Assembly: GCA_002779235.1 (NCBI GenBank)
Contig: PEXD01000050.1
Span: forward strand, 1 to 26,284
Length of the DNA stretch: 26,284 bases
Source of the DNA: Candidatus Woesearchaeota archaeon CG07_land_8_20_14_0_80_44_23
Lineage (GTDB): Archaea > Nanobdellota > Nanobdellia > Woesearchaeales > 0-14-0-80-44-23
Direction of reading: 5' to 3'
In this document: in pieces, positions 6,553-14,196 of the stretch
Layout: every line of letters begins with the position of its first letter
Numbering within the stretch: the stretch's first letter is position 1
Position numbers and translations under genes: made by a program
The notes under the pieces: model-generated
Database searches by the model: none
Told to the model about the DNA's origin: nothing
The model's input: the letters and a program-made list of their open reading frames with translations, nothing else

Positions 6553-7297
6553 CTTTTTGGCTTTGTTTGGCTTGATGATTTTTTCGCTTGGGTGCGGGAA
6601 TGCGCCGGGCATCCCAGAAAGTTCATCTGAGGCGGGTGAAATGAAAAGCATAAATCTGGACAATGTGAATATTGAGTGGCTGGGGCATGCATCAGTCAGG
6701 ATTACTGCAAATGAAAAAGTTGTATACATAGACCCCTATAATCTGACTACATTTGTGAAAGCAGACCTGATACTGATAACGCACAGCCATTACGACCACT
6801 GCAGCATTGCTGACCTGAGAAGGGTTTCCAGGCCAGGCACGGTTGTGGTTGCCACTGCTGACTGCATAAGCCAGCTTAGGAAGGTTGAGAACATCTCAAT
6901 AAAGATTCCGCAGCCGAACAAGACAATAGAGTTTCCGGGAATGGTGGGGCTTTATGTGGAGACAGTACCGGCATACAATACAGCAAAGATGTTCCATCCA
7001 AAAGAGAACAACTGGCTCGGCTACATAGTGAATGTAAATGGAAAAAGGATATACCACGCAGGAGACACCGACCTTATTCCTGAAATGAAGAACATAAAAG
7101 ATATTGATGTTGCATTCCTGCCTGTGGGCGGAACCTATACCATGGATGCAGCCGAGGCCGCAAGGGCGGCTGATGAGATAAGGCCCAAGATTGCTGTCCC
7201 GATGCACTATGGGGCAATTGTCGGCTCGATAAAAGATGCAGAAAAGTTCAAGGAGCTTTGCGGCTGCAATGTTGATATTCTTGAAAGGGTGCAATAA
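6536..7297 (+). CDS. Metallo-beta-lactamase-fold hydrolase, putative lipoprotein
   Basis: A UPF0173-type metal-dependent hydrolase of 253 residues. Metal-site motifs are THSHYDH (H83, H85, D87, H88), HAGDTD (H174, D177) and PMHYG (H224), and the N-terminal strand has IEWLGHASVRI as in the family. The first 20 residues form a basic start, a hydrophobic stretch and a lipobox FSLGC with C20, followed by a Gly/Ser-rich linker, suggesting a membrane-anchored protein facing outward. Most family members lack this leader. GGTG at 6526-6529 lies 6 nt before this ATG. An internal ATG at 6641 would give the bare cytosolic form, but its GGTGA is too close (1 nt). Substrate unknown. Confidence 0.82.
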   Translation: MGRAISFLALFGLMIFSLGCGNAPGIPESSSEAGEMKSINLDNVNIEWLGHASVRITANEKVVYIDPYNLTTFVKADLILITHSHYDHCSIADLRRVSRPGTVVVATADCISQLRKVENISIKIPQPNKTIEFPGMVGLYVETVPAYNTAKMFHPKENNWLGYIVNVNGKRIYHAGDTDLIPEMKNIKDIDVAFLPVGGTYTMDAAEAARAADEIRPKIAVPMHYGAIVGSIKDAEKFKELCGCNVDILERVQ

Positions 7298-7325
7298 AGA
7301 TGAAGAATCAGAGAAAGGTGTTTTG

Positions 7326-8639
7326 ATGAAAAGGACATTTGCAAATGAGCTGAGCCCGGAGATGGATGGCAAAAATGTGCTTCTCTGCGGCTGGGCGCAG
7401 GAAATAAGAGACCTGAAGAAGGTAAAGTTCGTTGTTTTCAGGGATTTTTCAGGCACAGTCCAGCTGGTTGCCCTTCCTGACGCAATGAAAAAAGAGGACT
7501 TTGACTCTATTGCAAAAATAACCCCTGAAAGCGCAATCTGCGCAGAGGGCACAGTAAAAAAGAGCAATATTGCAAAGCTCGGATTTGAGGTGCACCTGAA
7601 AAGGATTGATGTGCTTTCAAAATCAGAGGCGCTGCCGATAATAGTGATTGAAAAAGACATAGAGACCGGATTTGCAAAGAGGTTTGACTACAGAAGCATT
7701 GACCTCAGGAAGCAGAGAAACCTTGCAATATTCAAGATTGAGTCGGCATTGGTGCAGGGAATGACTGAGTTCCTTGACAGGGCGGGATTCATGCACGTGT
7801 TCACACCCTGCATAATGGGCGCTGCATCTGAGTCAGGAGCAGATGTCTTTAAAATAAATTATTACGACGGCGAGGCATACCTCAGGCAGGACCCGCAGCT
7901 TCACAGGCAGCTTAGCATTGCAGGAGGGCTTGAAAAGATATATGACCTTGGCCCGAGCTGGCGTGCAGAGAAATCCCATACTGTGAAGCACCTCTGCGAG
8001 CACCGCACCTGTGCAGTTGAGACGGCTTTCATAAAGGATGAGATTGAGCTCGAGAGGCTTGAGGAGCAGCTTATAGTGCATGCTATAAAAAATGTCATTG
8101 AGAAATGCAGGGGCGAGCTCTCAATCCTGGGAATTAAGCTTGAAGTGCCCAAAACCCCTTTCCCAGAAATAAAATTTCCTGATGTTTACGGAATACTTGA
8201 GAAGCTGGGCAAGAAGCTTCCAGGGGGAGAAGACCTTGATGCTGAATCAATGGAGCTCCTGGGAAATTATGTCAAGAAGGAATATGCCTCTGACTTCTAC
8301 TTTGTGAACAGGTTCCCGTCTGCAATAAAGCCATTCTATGTGATGAAGGTTGACAGCGAGCCGGAGTGGGCGCGTTCAATTGACCTTAATTATGGAAAGC
8401 TGGAGCTAAGCTCAGGCGGGCAGAGGGAGCACCGCTATGAGGTGCTGATGGCACAGGTCAAGGAAAAGCATCTCGACCTGAAAAATCTGGAATGGTTCAC
8501 CAAGTTCTTCAAATATGGGGTTCCTCCCCACGGCGGTTTTGCGCTGGGAATAGAACGGCTGACCCAGGCAATCCTAAACCTTCCAAACATCAGGGAGGCA
8601 GTGCTTTTCCCAAGGGAGCCGGACAGGCTTCTGCCATAA
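7326..8639 (+). CDS. aspS: Aspartyl-tRNA synthetase (archaeal type)
   Basis: Class II synthetase that charges tRNA-Asp, 437 residues. An N-terminal OB-fold anticodon domain (about 1-105, with LLCGWAQEIRDLKKVKF) is followed by the catalytic domain. Motif 2 is SWRAEKSHTVKHLCEHRT, the amino-acid loop is SSGGQREHR, and motif 3 is GFALGIERLTQAIL with FPREPDRLLP at the end. Gln25 occupies the position where non-discriminating enzymes tend to have His, and KLGFEV replaces their Pro-rich loop, so it looks specific for tRNA-Asp. That agrees with the AsnRS gene next door. The start at 7326 has GGTG 5 nt upstream; a longer frame to 7236 lies inside the previous gene. Confidence 0.94.
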   Translation: MKRTFANELSPEMDGKNVLLCGWAQEIRDLKKVKFVVFRDFSGTVQLVALPDAMKKEDFDSIAKITPESAICAEGTVKKSNIAKLGFEVHLKRIDVLSKSEALPIIVIEKDIETGFAKRFDYRSIDLRKQRNLAIFKIESALVQGMTEFLDRAGFMHVFTPCIMGAASESGADVFKINYYDGEAYLRQDPQLHRQLSIAGGLEKIYDLGPSWRAEKSHTVKHLCEHRTCAVETAFIKDEIELERLEEQLIVHAIKNVIEKCRGELSILGIKLEVPKTPFPEIKFPDVYGILEKLGKKLPGGEDLDAESMELLGNYVKKEYASDFYFVNRFPSAIKPFYVMKVDSEPEWARSIDLNYGKLELSSGGQREHRYEVLMAQVKEKHLDLKNLEWFTKFFKYGVPPHGGFALGIERLTQAILNLPNIREAVLFPREPDRLLP

Positions 8640-8656
8640 ATTATTTTTTGTTGTTT
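8640..8656 (+). terminator. T-rich terminator after aspS
   Basis: Directly after the aspS stop codon the strand reads a run of T broken by single A and G residues, including TTTTTT at 8644-8649. Archaeal polymerase terminates on such U-rich tracts without a hairpin. The next gene has its own TATA-like box. Confidence 0.5.
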
Positions 8657-8678
8657 CAGATTCTTATGAAAAACAAAA

Positions 8679-8688
8679 ATTTTAAAAC
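8679..8688 (+). promoter_or_regulatory. TATA-like box of asnS
   Basis: ATTTTAAAAC lies about 46 nt before the asnS ATG. A start site near 8710 would leave a leader of about 20 nt carrying the GGTGGT ribosome-binding site at 8721-8726. Confidence 0.45.
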
Positions 8689-8729
8689 AGCACAGCCTTC
8701 CAGTGTCTCATATGCTTAAAGGTGGTATC

Positions 8730-10025
8730 ATGAATTTCATTTCAATCAAGGAAGCGATGCAGAAAGGCACTGGAGAGGTCTCAATACGCGGATGGGTTTA
8801 CAGGGAGAGGAAGAGCAACAAATTCGGGTTTATTGTGCTCAGGGACGCAACAGACATTGTCCAGTGCATAATTGAGAAGGATAAGGTCTCAGAGAAAATC
8901 TGGGCTGACATGGAAAAAATCCTGATTGAATCCTCTTGCGAGATTCATGGGACAATCCATCCTGAAAAAAGGGCGCCAACTGGATTTGAAATTGCTGTTT
9001 CGGAAATGAGCGTGGTTAGTTTTGCAGAGCCATTTCCAATCAACAAGGACCAGGGCACAGAATTTCTTTTGGATGAAAGGCACCTCTGGATAAGGAGCAG
9101 GTATATGACTTCAATCCTTAAAATAAGAAGCACTGTTTTTCAGGCAATAAGGGAATACTTCTGCTCCAAGGGCTTCTATGAGTATCAGTCCCCAATATTT
9201 ACTGATGTGCAGTGTGAGGGCGGCTCCACGCTGTTTCAGGTGGATTACTTCGGGCATCCGGTGTATCTAACCCAAAGCTGGCAGCTCTATGCCGAAGCCG
9301 GAATATTCTCGCTGGAAAAAATATTCACAATAGCGCCGTCATTCCGGGCAGAGCGCTCAAAGACCTCAAGGCACCTTACTGAATACTGGCATGCTGAAAT
9401 GGAAGTTGCCTGGTGCGGATTTGACGGGATGATTGAGTACGGCGAGGGGCTGATAAAGCACGTTGTAAATAGTGTGCTTGAGAGGAACAGGGAGGAGCTT
9501 AAAATACTAAAGAGGGACCCTGCAAAGCTCAAGCCGGCGATTGAAAAGCCGTTCAAGAGGATTACCTATGATGAGGCGCTCTTCCTCCTGAAGCAGAAAT
9601 GTAAGCTGGAGATTCCCTGGGGAAAGGACCTTAGGACAATTGAGGAGGACAAGCTGACTTCACTCTTTGACGCGCCTGTAATAGTCACAAGGTATCCGAA
9701 GATGATAAAGGCATTCTACATGAGGGAAGACCCTGAGAATCCTGATGTTGTGCTTGGAAGCGACTTCCTCCTGCCCGAGGGGCACGGCGAGGTAATAGGC
9801 GGCTCTGAAAGGGAGCCCGACCTTGAAAAGATAAAGGAGCGGCTTAAGGCGCAGGGCGAGAAGCTTGAGAATTATGAGTTCTACCTTGACACAAGAAGAT
9901 ATGGAAGCGTGCCCCATTCCGGATTCGGGCTGGGAGTTGAGAGACTTGTAAGCTGGATTTGTGGGCTTGAGAACATAAAGGATGCAATTGCCTTTCCCAG
10001 GACAATGCTAAGGTGGACTCCTTAA
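8730..10025 (+). CDS. asnS: Asparaginyl-tRNA synthetase
   Basis: Class II synthetase that charges tRNA-Asn directly, 431 residues. The N-terminal OB-fold contains SIRGWVYRERKSNKFGFIV. The catalytic domain has motif 2 SFRAERSKTSRHLTEYWHAE, the asparagine-type loop GHGEVIGGSERE, and motif 3 GFGLGVERLVSWICGL ending in FPRTMLRWTP. The EYWHAE and IGGSERE signatures separate it from AspRS and from the truncated AsnA/AS-AR proteins, which lack the OB domain. GGTG at 8721-8724 lies 5 nt before the ATG; upstream in-frame ATGs at 8703 and 8712 have no site. A cell with AsnRS does not need the Asp-tRNA(Asn) amidotransferase route. Confidence 0.94.
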   Translation: MNFISIKEAMQKGTGEVSIRGWVYRERKSNKFGFIVLRDATDIVQCIIEKDKVSEKIWADMEKILIESSCEIHGTIHPEKRAPTGFEIAVSEMSVVSFAEPFPINKDQGTEFLLDERHLWIRSRYMTSILKIRSTVFQAIREYFCSKGFYEYQSPIFTDVQCEGGSTLFQVDYFGHPVYLTQSWQLYAEAGIFSLEKIFTIAPSFRAERSKTSRHLTEYWHAEMEVAWCGFDGMIEYGEGLIKHVVNSVLERNREELKILKRDPAKLKPAIEKPFKRITYDEALFLLKQKCKLEIPWGKDLRTIEEDKLTSLFDAPVIVTRYPKMIKAFYMREDPENPDVVLGSDFLLPEGHGEVIGGSEREPDLEKIKERLKAQGEKLENYEFYLDTRRYGSVPHSGFGLGVERLVSWICGLENIKDAIAFPRTMLRWTP

Positions 10026-10058
10026 GCAGGAATAATCCCTGGGAGAGCAAACAAAAAC

Positions 10059-10067
10059 ATTATAAAT
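10059..10067 (+). promoter_or_regulatory. TATA box of the hydrogenase operon
   Basis: ATTATAAAT (within CATTATAAATCC) is centred 21-27 nt before the two candidate start codons at 10084 and 10090. This gives an archaeal-type, probably leaderless promoter directly in front of the hydrogenase genes. No palindromic redox-regulator site is evident around it. Confidence 0.6.
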
Positions 10068-10083
10068 CCCCTGTTTTATTCAG

Positions 10084-10620
10084 ATGCTGATGTCTGGAAA
10101 AGCTGATGCAAAAAAAGAGGAAACTGCAAAGAGCCCTTCATCCTATGAAATTGAGGAAAGTGTGCTTTCAATAATTGACTCCCACTCTGAGGAAAAGAGC
10201 CCGCTTCTGCCCATACTTCAGGATGTGCAGAAAGCATTTGGCTTCATATCGCCGCAAGCCATGCTTGAGATGAGCGAAACCCTTGATATCCCTCTCTCGC
10301 AGGTTTATTCTGCAGTCACATTCTACAATGAGTTCAGGACAAAGAAGCGCGGGAAGCATCTCTTCCGCGTCTGCATTGGAACTGCCTGCTGCATAAAGAA
10401 GGCAGATGCTGTCATTCTTGAGCTTGAAAAGGAGCTCGGCATTCAGTGCGGCCAGACAGATGGGAAGGGGCTTTTCACGCTGGAGACAGTCAACTGCTTC
10501 GGCGCCTGCGGCCTTGGCCCGATTGTTGAAGTAGATGGAAGGATTTTTTCATTGGTTGAGCCAAAAAAGGCAAAGGCTCTTGCAGAGGAAGTGAAGAAGA
10601 AAGAGGGGCTGCAGAAATGA
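10084..10620 (+). CDS. hydC: [FeFe] hydrogenase subunit HydC (NuoE-like, [2Fe-2S])
   Basis: Small electron-transfer subunit of an NAD-linked hydrogenase, homologous to NuoE of complex I. The 178-residue product has a helical N-terminal half with LLPILQDVQKAFGFIS and VYSAVTFYNEF. A thioredoxin-like domain then binds a [2Fe-2S] cluster through C97 and C102 (VCIGTACC) and C138 and C142 (CFGACGLGP), the complete four-cysteine set. The start is the ATG at 10084 or 10090; the TATA spacing favours a leaderless transcript for either. It overlaps hydB in an ATGA (10617-10620). Without the following hydA it could be mistaken for a complex I or formate dehydrogenase subunit. Confidence 0.92.
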   Translation: MLMSGKADAKKEETAKSPSSYEIEESVLSIIDSHSEEKSPLLPILQDVQKAFGFISPQAMLEMSETLDIPLSQVYSAVTFYNEFRTKKRGKHLFRVCIGTACCIKKADAVILELEKELGIQCGQTDGKGLFTLETVNCFGACGLGPIVEVDGRIFSLVEPKKAKALAEEVKKKEGLQK

Positions 10621-12437
10621 TAAGCATAAGAGTCGGGCTCGGCTCCTGCGGAATCTCCTCTGGCGCTCTTGAAGTTTATAACGGGCTGAAAAAGGCGGGA
10701 CAGGATATTTCCCTGTCCAAGGCGGGCTGCATGGGCGCATGCTTCCTCGAGCCGCTTGCGGAAATGAAAGTGGATAATTTTGAAACCCTGATATTTGCAA
10801 ATGTTTCGCAGGATGACTGCCGCAGGATAATAGAAATCGGAAAATCCCTTGAGAAGAAAAAGGAAAGGGGAGCGCAGCTTGTATATGCAAAAAGGCGCGA
10901 TGGTGAACTTGTCTTCAAAAATGTAAAATATATTGATGACACTGAATTCTTTAATGAACAGGTAAAGAATGTCTCTGCGAAATGCGGGATTGTTGACCCT
11001 GAAAGCATTGAGGATTACAAGAGAAATGGAGGATTCTCAGCCCTCAAGAAAGCCCTTGCAATGAAGCCAGAGGAGATTGTCTCTGAAGTGAAAAAGTCAG
11101 GGCTTCGCGGAAGGGGAGGGAGCGGCTTTCCGACAGGGGTGAAGTGGGAGGCAGTGCTCAGTTCCCCTGAGAAAGAGCATTACCTCATCTGCAATTTTGA
11201 CGAGGGAGACCCTGGGGCATTCATGAACAGGGCGCTTGTGGAGTCAGACCCTTTTGAAGTAATTGAGGGAATTAAGATTGCTGCCTATGCGCTCGGCGTC
11301 TCACAGGCATTCATTTATACAAGGTCAGAGTATACACTTGCAGTTGAAAGGCTGAAAAATGCAATTGCAGAAACTGAAAAATCAAACCTGCTCGGAGAAA
11401 ATATTCTTGGAACAGATTTCTCATTAAAAATTTCATTAAGGCTGGGGGCGGGGGCGTTTGTGTGCGGAGAAGAAACCGCGCTCATAAGCTCAATTGAGGG
11501 AAGGTCTGGAAGGCCCTTCCCGAAGCCGCCCTATCCTGCTGAAAAGGGGCTTTGGGGCATGCCCACTGTGATAAACAATGTCGAGACCCTTGCAAATATT
11601 CCTGCAATAATCCTTAATGGCGCCGACTGGTTCAGGGGCTTTGGCACAGGGCCCTCTCCTGGAACAAAGATGTTCTCGCTGAGCGGGGATGTAAAGAACA
11701 GCGGCTATATTGAGCTTCCATTCGGCTCAACCCTCTCGCAGGTTGCTGGAATTGCAGGGCTCAAGAAGGATAATTTCAAGGCAGTCCAGCTCGGCGGCCC
11801 CTCAGGAGGGCTTGTCAGCAAAGCCCATGTTAAAATGCCCCTGGACTATGAAAGCATAGAAGGGGCTGAAGCAATTGTCGGCTCAGGGGGAATTGTCTTT
11901 ATTGGAAAAAAGAGGGCTGTCATTGATGTTGTGCGCTACGGCTTGCGGTTCATTGTTTCTGAGAGCTGCGGAAGGTGCGTTCCATGCAGGGAGGGCACAA
12001 TGCGCATGTATGAGATAATTGAAAGGATTGCTGCAGGAAATGGCACCTCAGACGACCTTCTCAACCTTTATGTGCTTTCAAACACAATAAAGTCAACATC
12101 ATTGTGCGGGCTTGGCGAGACCGCCCCTAACCTGGTTCTTTCAAGCATAAGGAACTTCTTTGAAGAGTATGAGGAGAGGATTCCGCTGTGGAAGGGAAAG
12201 GCGCCAAACCTGATTTCATTCCAGATTGACGCTGCAAAGTGCAACGGATGCCATCTCTGCGCCACAATATGCCCTAAGAAAGCAATAAGCGGGAAGCGCC
12301 TTGAAACACATGAGATAAATCAGGACATGTGCATAAGGTGCGGGCTGTGCGCAAAGGAATGCCCGTTCTCTGCAATAGAGGAGCATCTTGCGGAAAAGGA
12401 CCAAAAACTTAAGATAGAAAGAAAGGGAAAGGAATAA
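10617..12437 (+). CDS. hydB: [FeFe] hydrogenase subunit HydB (NuoF-like, FMN/NADH)
   Basis: Flavin subunit that exchanges electrons with NAD(H); 606 residues. An N-terminal thioredoxin-like [2Fe-2S] domain has C11, C38 and C42 (GCMGACFLEP), with the first of the four usual cysteines absent, a variant seen in many HydB proteins. The NuoF core carries GRGGSGFPTGVKWE for FMN/NADH and NFDEGDPGAFMNR. A [4Fe-4S] site is SCGRCVPCREGT plus the later SLCGLGETAPN. The C-terminal ferredoxin domain has two complete [4Fe-4S] motifs, CNGCHLCATICP and CIRCGLCAKECP. That extra ferredoxin domain separates HydB from true NuoF. Overlaps hydC; hydA starts 1 nt after its stop. Confidence 0.94.
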   Translation: MISIRVGLGSCGISSGALEVYNGLKKAGQDISLSKAGCMGACFLEPLAEMKVDNFETLIFANVSQDDCRRIIEIGKSLEKKKERGAQLVYAKRRDGELVFKNVKYIDDTEFFNEQVKNVSAKCGIVDPESIEDYKRNGGFSALKKALAMKPEEIVSEVKKSGLRGRGGSGFPTGVKWEAVLSSPEKEHYLICNFDEGDPGAFMNRALVESDPFEVIEGIKIAAYALGVSQAFIYTRSEYTLAVERLKNAIAETEKSNLLGENILGTDFSLKISLRLGAGAFVCGEETALISSIEGRSGRPFPKPPYPAEKGLWGMPTVINNVETLANIPAIILNGADWFRGFGTGPSPGTKMFSLSGDVKNSGYIELPFGSTLSQVAGIAGLKKDNFKAVQLGGPSGGLVSKAHVKMPLDYESIEGAEAIVGSGGIVFIGKKRAVIDVVRYGLRFIVSESCGRCVPCREGTMRMYEIIERIAAGNGTSDDLLNLYVLSNTIKSTSLCGLGETAPNLVLSSIRNFFEEYEERIPLWKGKAPNLISFQIDAAKCNGCHLCATICPKKAISGKRLETHEINQDMCIRCGLCAKECPFSAIEEHLAEKDQKLKIERKGKE

Positions 12438-12438
12438 A

Positions 12439-14196
12439 ATGCCTGATGAGGAAAAGAGCGGAATAGTGCAGATAGAGATAAATGGCAGGAAGCACGAAAC
12501 AGCCCAGAAATATCTTCTCTATGCTCTTGAGGAAGCCGGCTATGTCATACCGAAGCTCTGCAGCCATCCTGACTTTGAACCGTTCGCGAACTGCAGGCTC
12601 TGCGTTGTGGACGTCAATGGGGAGATAAAGACCTCGTGCAATACTGAGGTAAGGCAGGGCATGGTTGTAAAAACAGAAACTGAGAATATTACAGAGGCAA
12701 GAAGGCACAACATGGAGCTGATACTTTCAAACCATCCCCTTGACTGTGACTACTGCTACAGAAACATGAGATGCGAGCTTCAGGCGCTTGCTGAAAAGAT
12801 AACAAAGGCAACAAGGTATGCTGGTGCAGAGAGAAAAATCGGGAAGGATGAATCGTCATCTGCAATAACCCGCGACATGGATAAGTGCATTCTCTGCGGC
12901 AGGTGCATTGCTGCCTGCGAAAGGGCCGGAGTGTGCCTTCTTGACTACACCAAAAGGGGCTTCAACACTGCAATAATGCCTCCATTGGGGCTCAAGATTT
13001 CAGACACCTCATGCATAAGCTGCGGGCAGTGCAGCCTTTTCTGTCCCGCTGCTGCAATAACAGAGCGCGATGACCGTGCTGATGTATATTCCTTCATAAA
13101 TGACAAGGAAAAATTTGTGATTGCCCAGGTTGCGCCCTCAGTCAGGGCGAGCATCGGCGAGGAGTTCGGGCTTGCCCCTGGCTCAATTGCAACAGGCAGG
13201 CTGGCTGCATGCTTAAAGGAGGTTGGTTTTGATGCTGTCTGCGACACCTCTGTGGGCGCTGATTTCACAATAATGGAGGAGGCAGCAGAGCTTGTCAGGC
13301 GGATTAAAGAGAGAGAAGAAGGAAAAGAGGTTGCTCTTCCGATGTTCACAAGCTGCTGCCCTGCCTGGGTGAGCTTTGCAGAAGAATTCTATCCTGAGCT
13401 CATTCCAAACCTTTCCACAACAAAGAGCCCGCATGAGATAATGGCTGTCCTTCTGAAAACATACTATTCTGAAAAAAAGGGAATCCCATCTGACAGTATT
13501 GCTGTCATCTCAATAATGCCCTGCACTGCAAAAAAGGCAGAGGCAAAGCGCGTGGAGCTGAAAATCATGGGAACACCTGCAGTTGACGCTGTCCTGACAG
13601 TCAGGGAGACAGCGAGGATGATAAGAGAGGCGGGGATTGACCTAAAGAGGGCAAAAGAGGAGAACTTTGACGACCTCATCAGGGATGCGTCGGGAGCAGG
13701 GCAGATTTTCGGTGCAACAGGCGGCGTTATGGAGGCAGTGCTCAGGACCGCTGATTTCATGCTTTCAGGGGCAGGCAGCAGTTGCTGCCTTGAGCTGAGG
13801 GAAGTGCGGGGCATGTCCGGAATAAAGGAGGCTGAATATTCTATTGGAGGAAAAAAGCTGCGTGTTGCTGTTGCAAACGGGAATGCAAATGCAAAGATTC
13901 TGATTGACAGGATAAAATCAGGCGAGGAAAGCTTTGACTTTGTTGAGATTATGGCCTGCCCAGGCGGATGCTCTGGAGGCGGCGGACAGCCCATTCCATC
14001 CAATAGAAAAATTATAGGTGAGCGCATAAAGGCGCTTTACCTGATAGATTCAGATGCGCCTGTCAGGATGAGCCATGAGAACCTCATTGTAAAGCAGATT
14101 TACTCTGAATTTCTGGAAAGCCCGGGCTCTGGCACAGCAGAGAAGCTGCTGCATACATATTATGTCAAGAAGAAAAAATTCAGCATAACTGACTAG
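12439..14196 (+). CDS. hydA: [FeFe] hydrogenase catalytic subunit HydA
   Basis: Catalytic subunit that reduces protons or oxidises H2 at the H-cluster; 585 residues. Domains in order: plant-type [2Fe-2S] ferredoxin (C41, C52, C55, C67); His-Cys3 [4Fe-4S] site (H99, C103, C106, C112); two [4Fe-4S] motifs (C150/153/156/160 and C192/195/198/202); then the H domain. All three H-cluster signatures are intact: TSCCPAW (C306, C307), MPCTAKKAE (C362) and MACPGGCSGGGGQP (C507, C511). LSTTKSP matches the conserved proton-path segment. The architecture is that of clostridial M3 enzymes and of HydA in trimeric bifurcating complexes, without the extra C-terminal [2Fe-2S] domain of Thermotoga HydA. Codon style (ATA for Ile, AGG/AGA for Arg) matches its neighbours. 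Confidence 0.96.
   Translation: MPDEEKSGIVQIEINGRKHETAQKYLLYALEEAGYVIPKLCSHPDFEPFANCRLCVVDVNGEIKTSCNTEVRQGMVVKTETENITEARRHNMELILSNHPLDCDYCYRNMRCELQALAEKITKATRYAGAERKIGKDESSSAITRDMDKCILCGRCIAACERAGVCLLDYTKRGFNTAIMPPLGLKISDTSCISCGQCSLFCPAAAITERDDRADVYSFINDKEKFVIAQVAPSVRASIGEEFGLAPGSIATGRLAACLKEVGFDAVCDTSVGADFTIMEEAAELVRRIKEREEGKEVALPMFTSCCPAWVSFAEEFYPELIPNLSTTKSPHEIMAVLLKTYYSEKKGIPSDSIAVISIMPCTAKKAEAKRVELKIMGTPAVDAVLTVRETARMIREAGIDLKRAKEENFDDLIRDASGAGQIFGATGGVMEAVLRTADFMLSGAGSSCCLELREVRGMSGIKEAEYSIGGKKLRVAVANGNANAKILIDRIKSGEESFDFVEIMACPGGCSGGGGQPIPSNRKIIGERIKALYLIDSDAPVRMSHENLIVKQIYSEFLESPGSGTAEKLLHTYYVKKKKFSITD

Noticed and set aside
6896..7660. 254-codon open frame on the minus strand
   Set aside because: It overlaps the metallo-beta-lactamase and AspRS genes, both with intact catalytic motifs, and its translation shows no domain.
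10084..12437. Complex I (NuoE/NuoF) or formate dehydrogenase subunits
   Set aside because: The extra C-terminal two-cluster ferredoxin domain of the second protein and the directly following HydA identify them as hydrogenase subunits.
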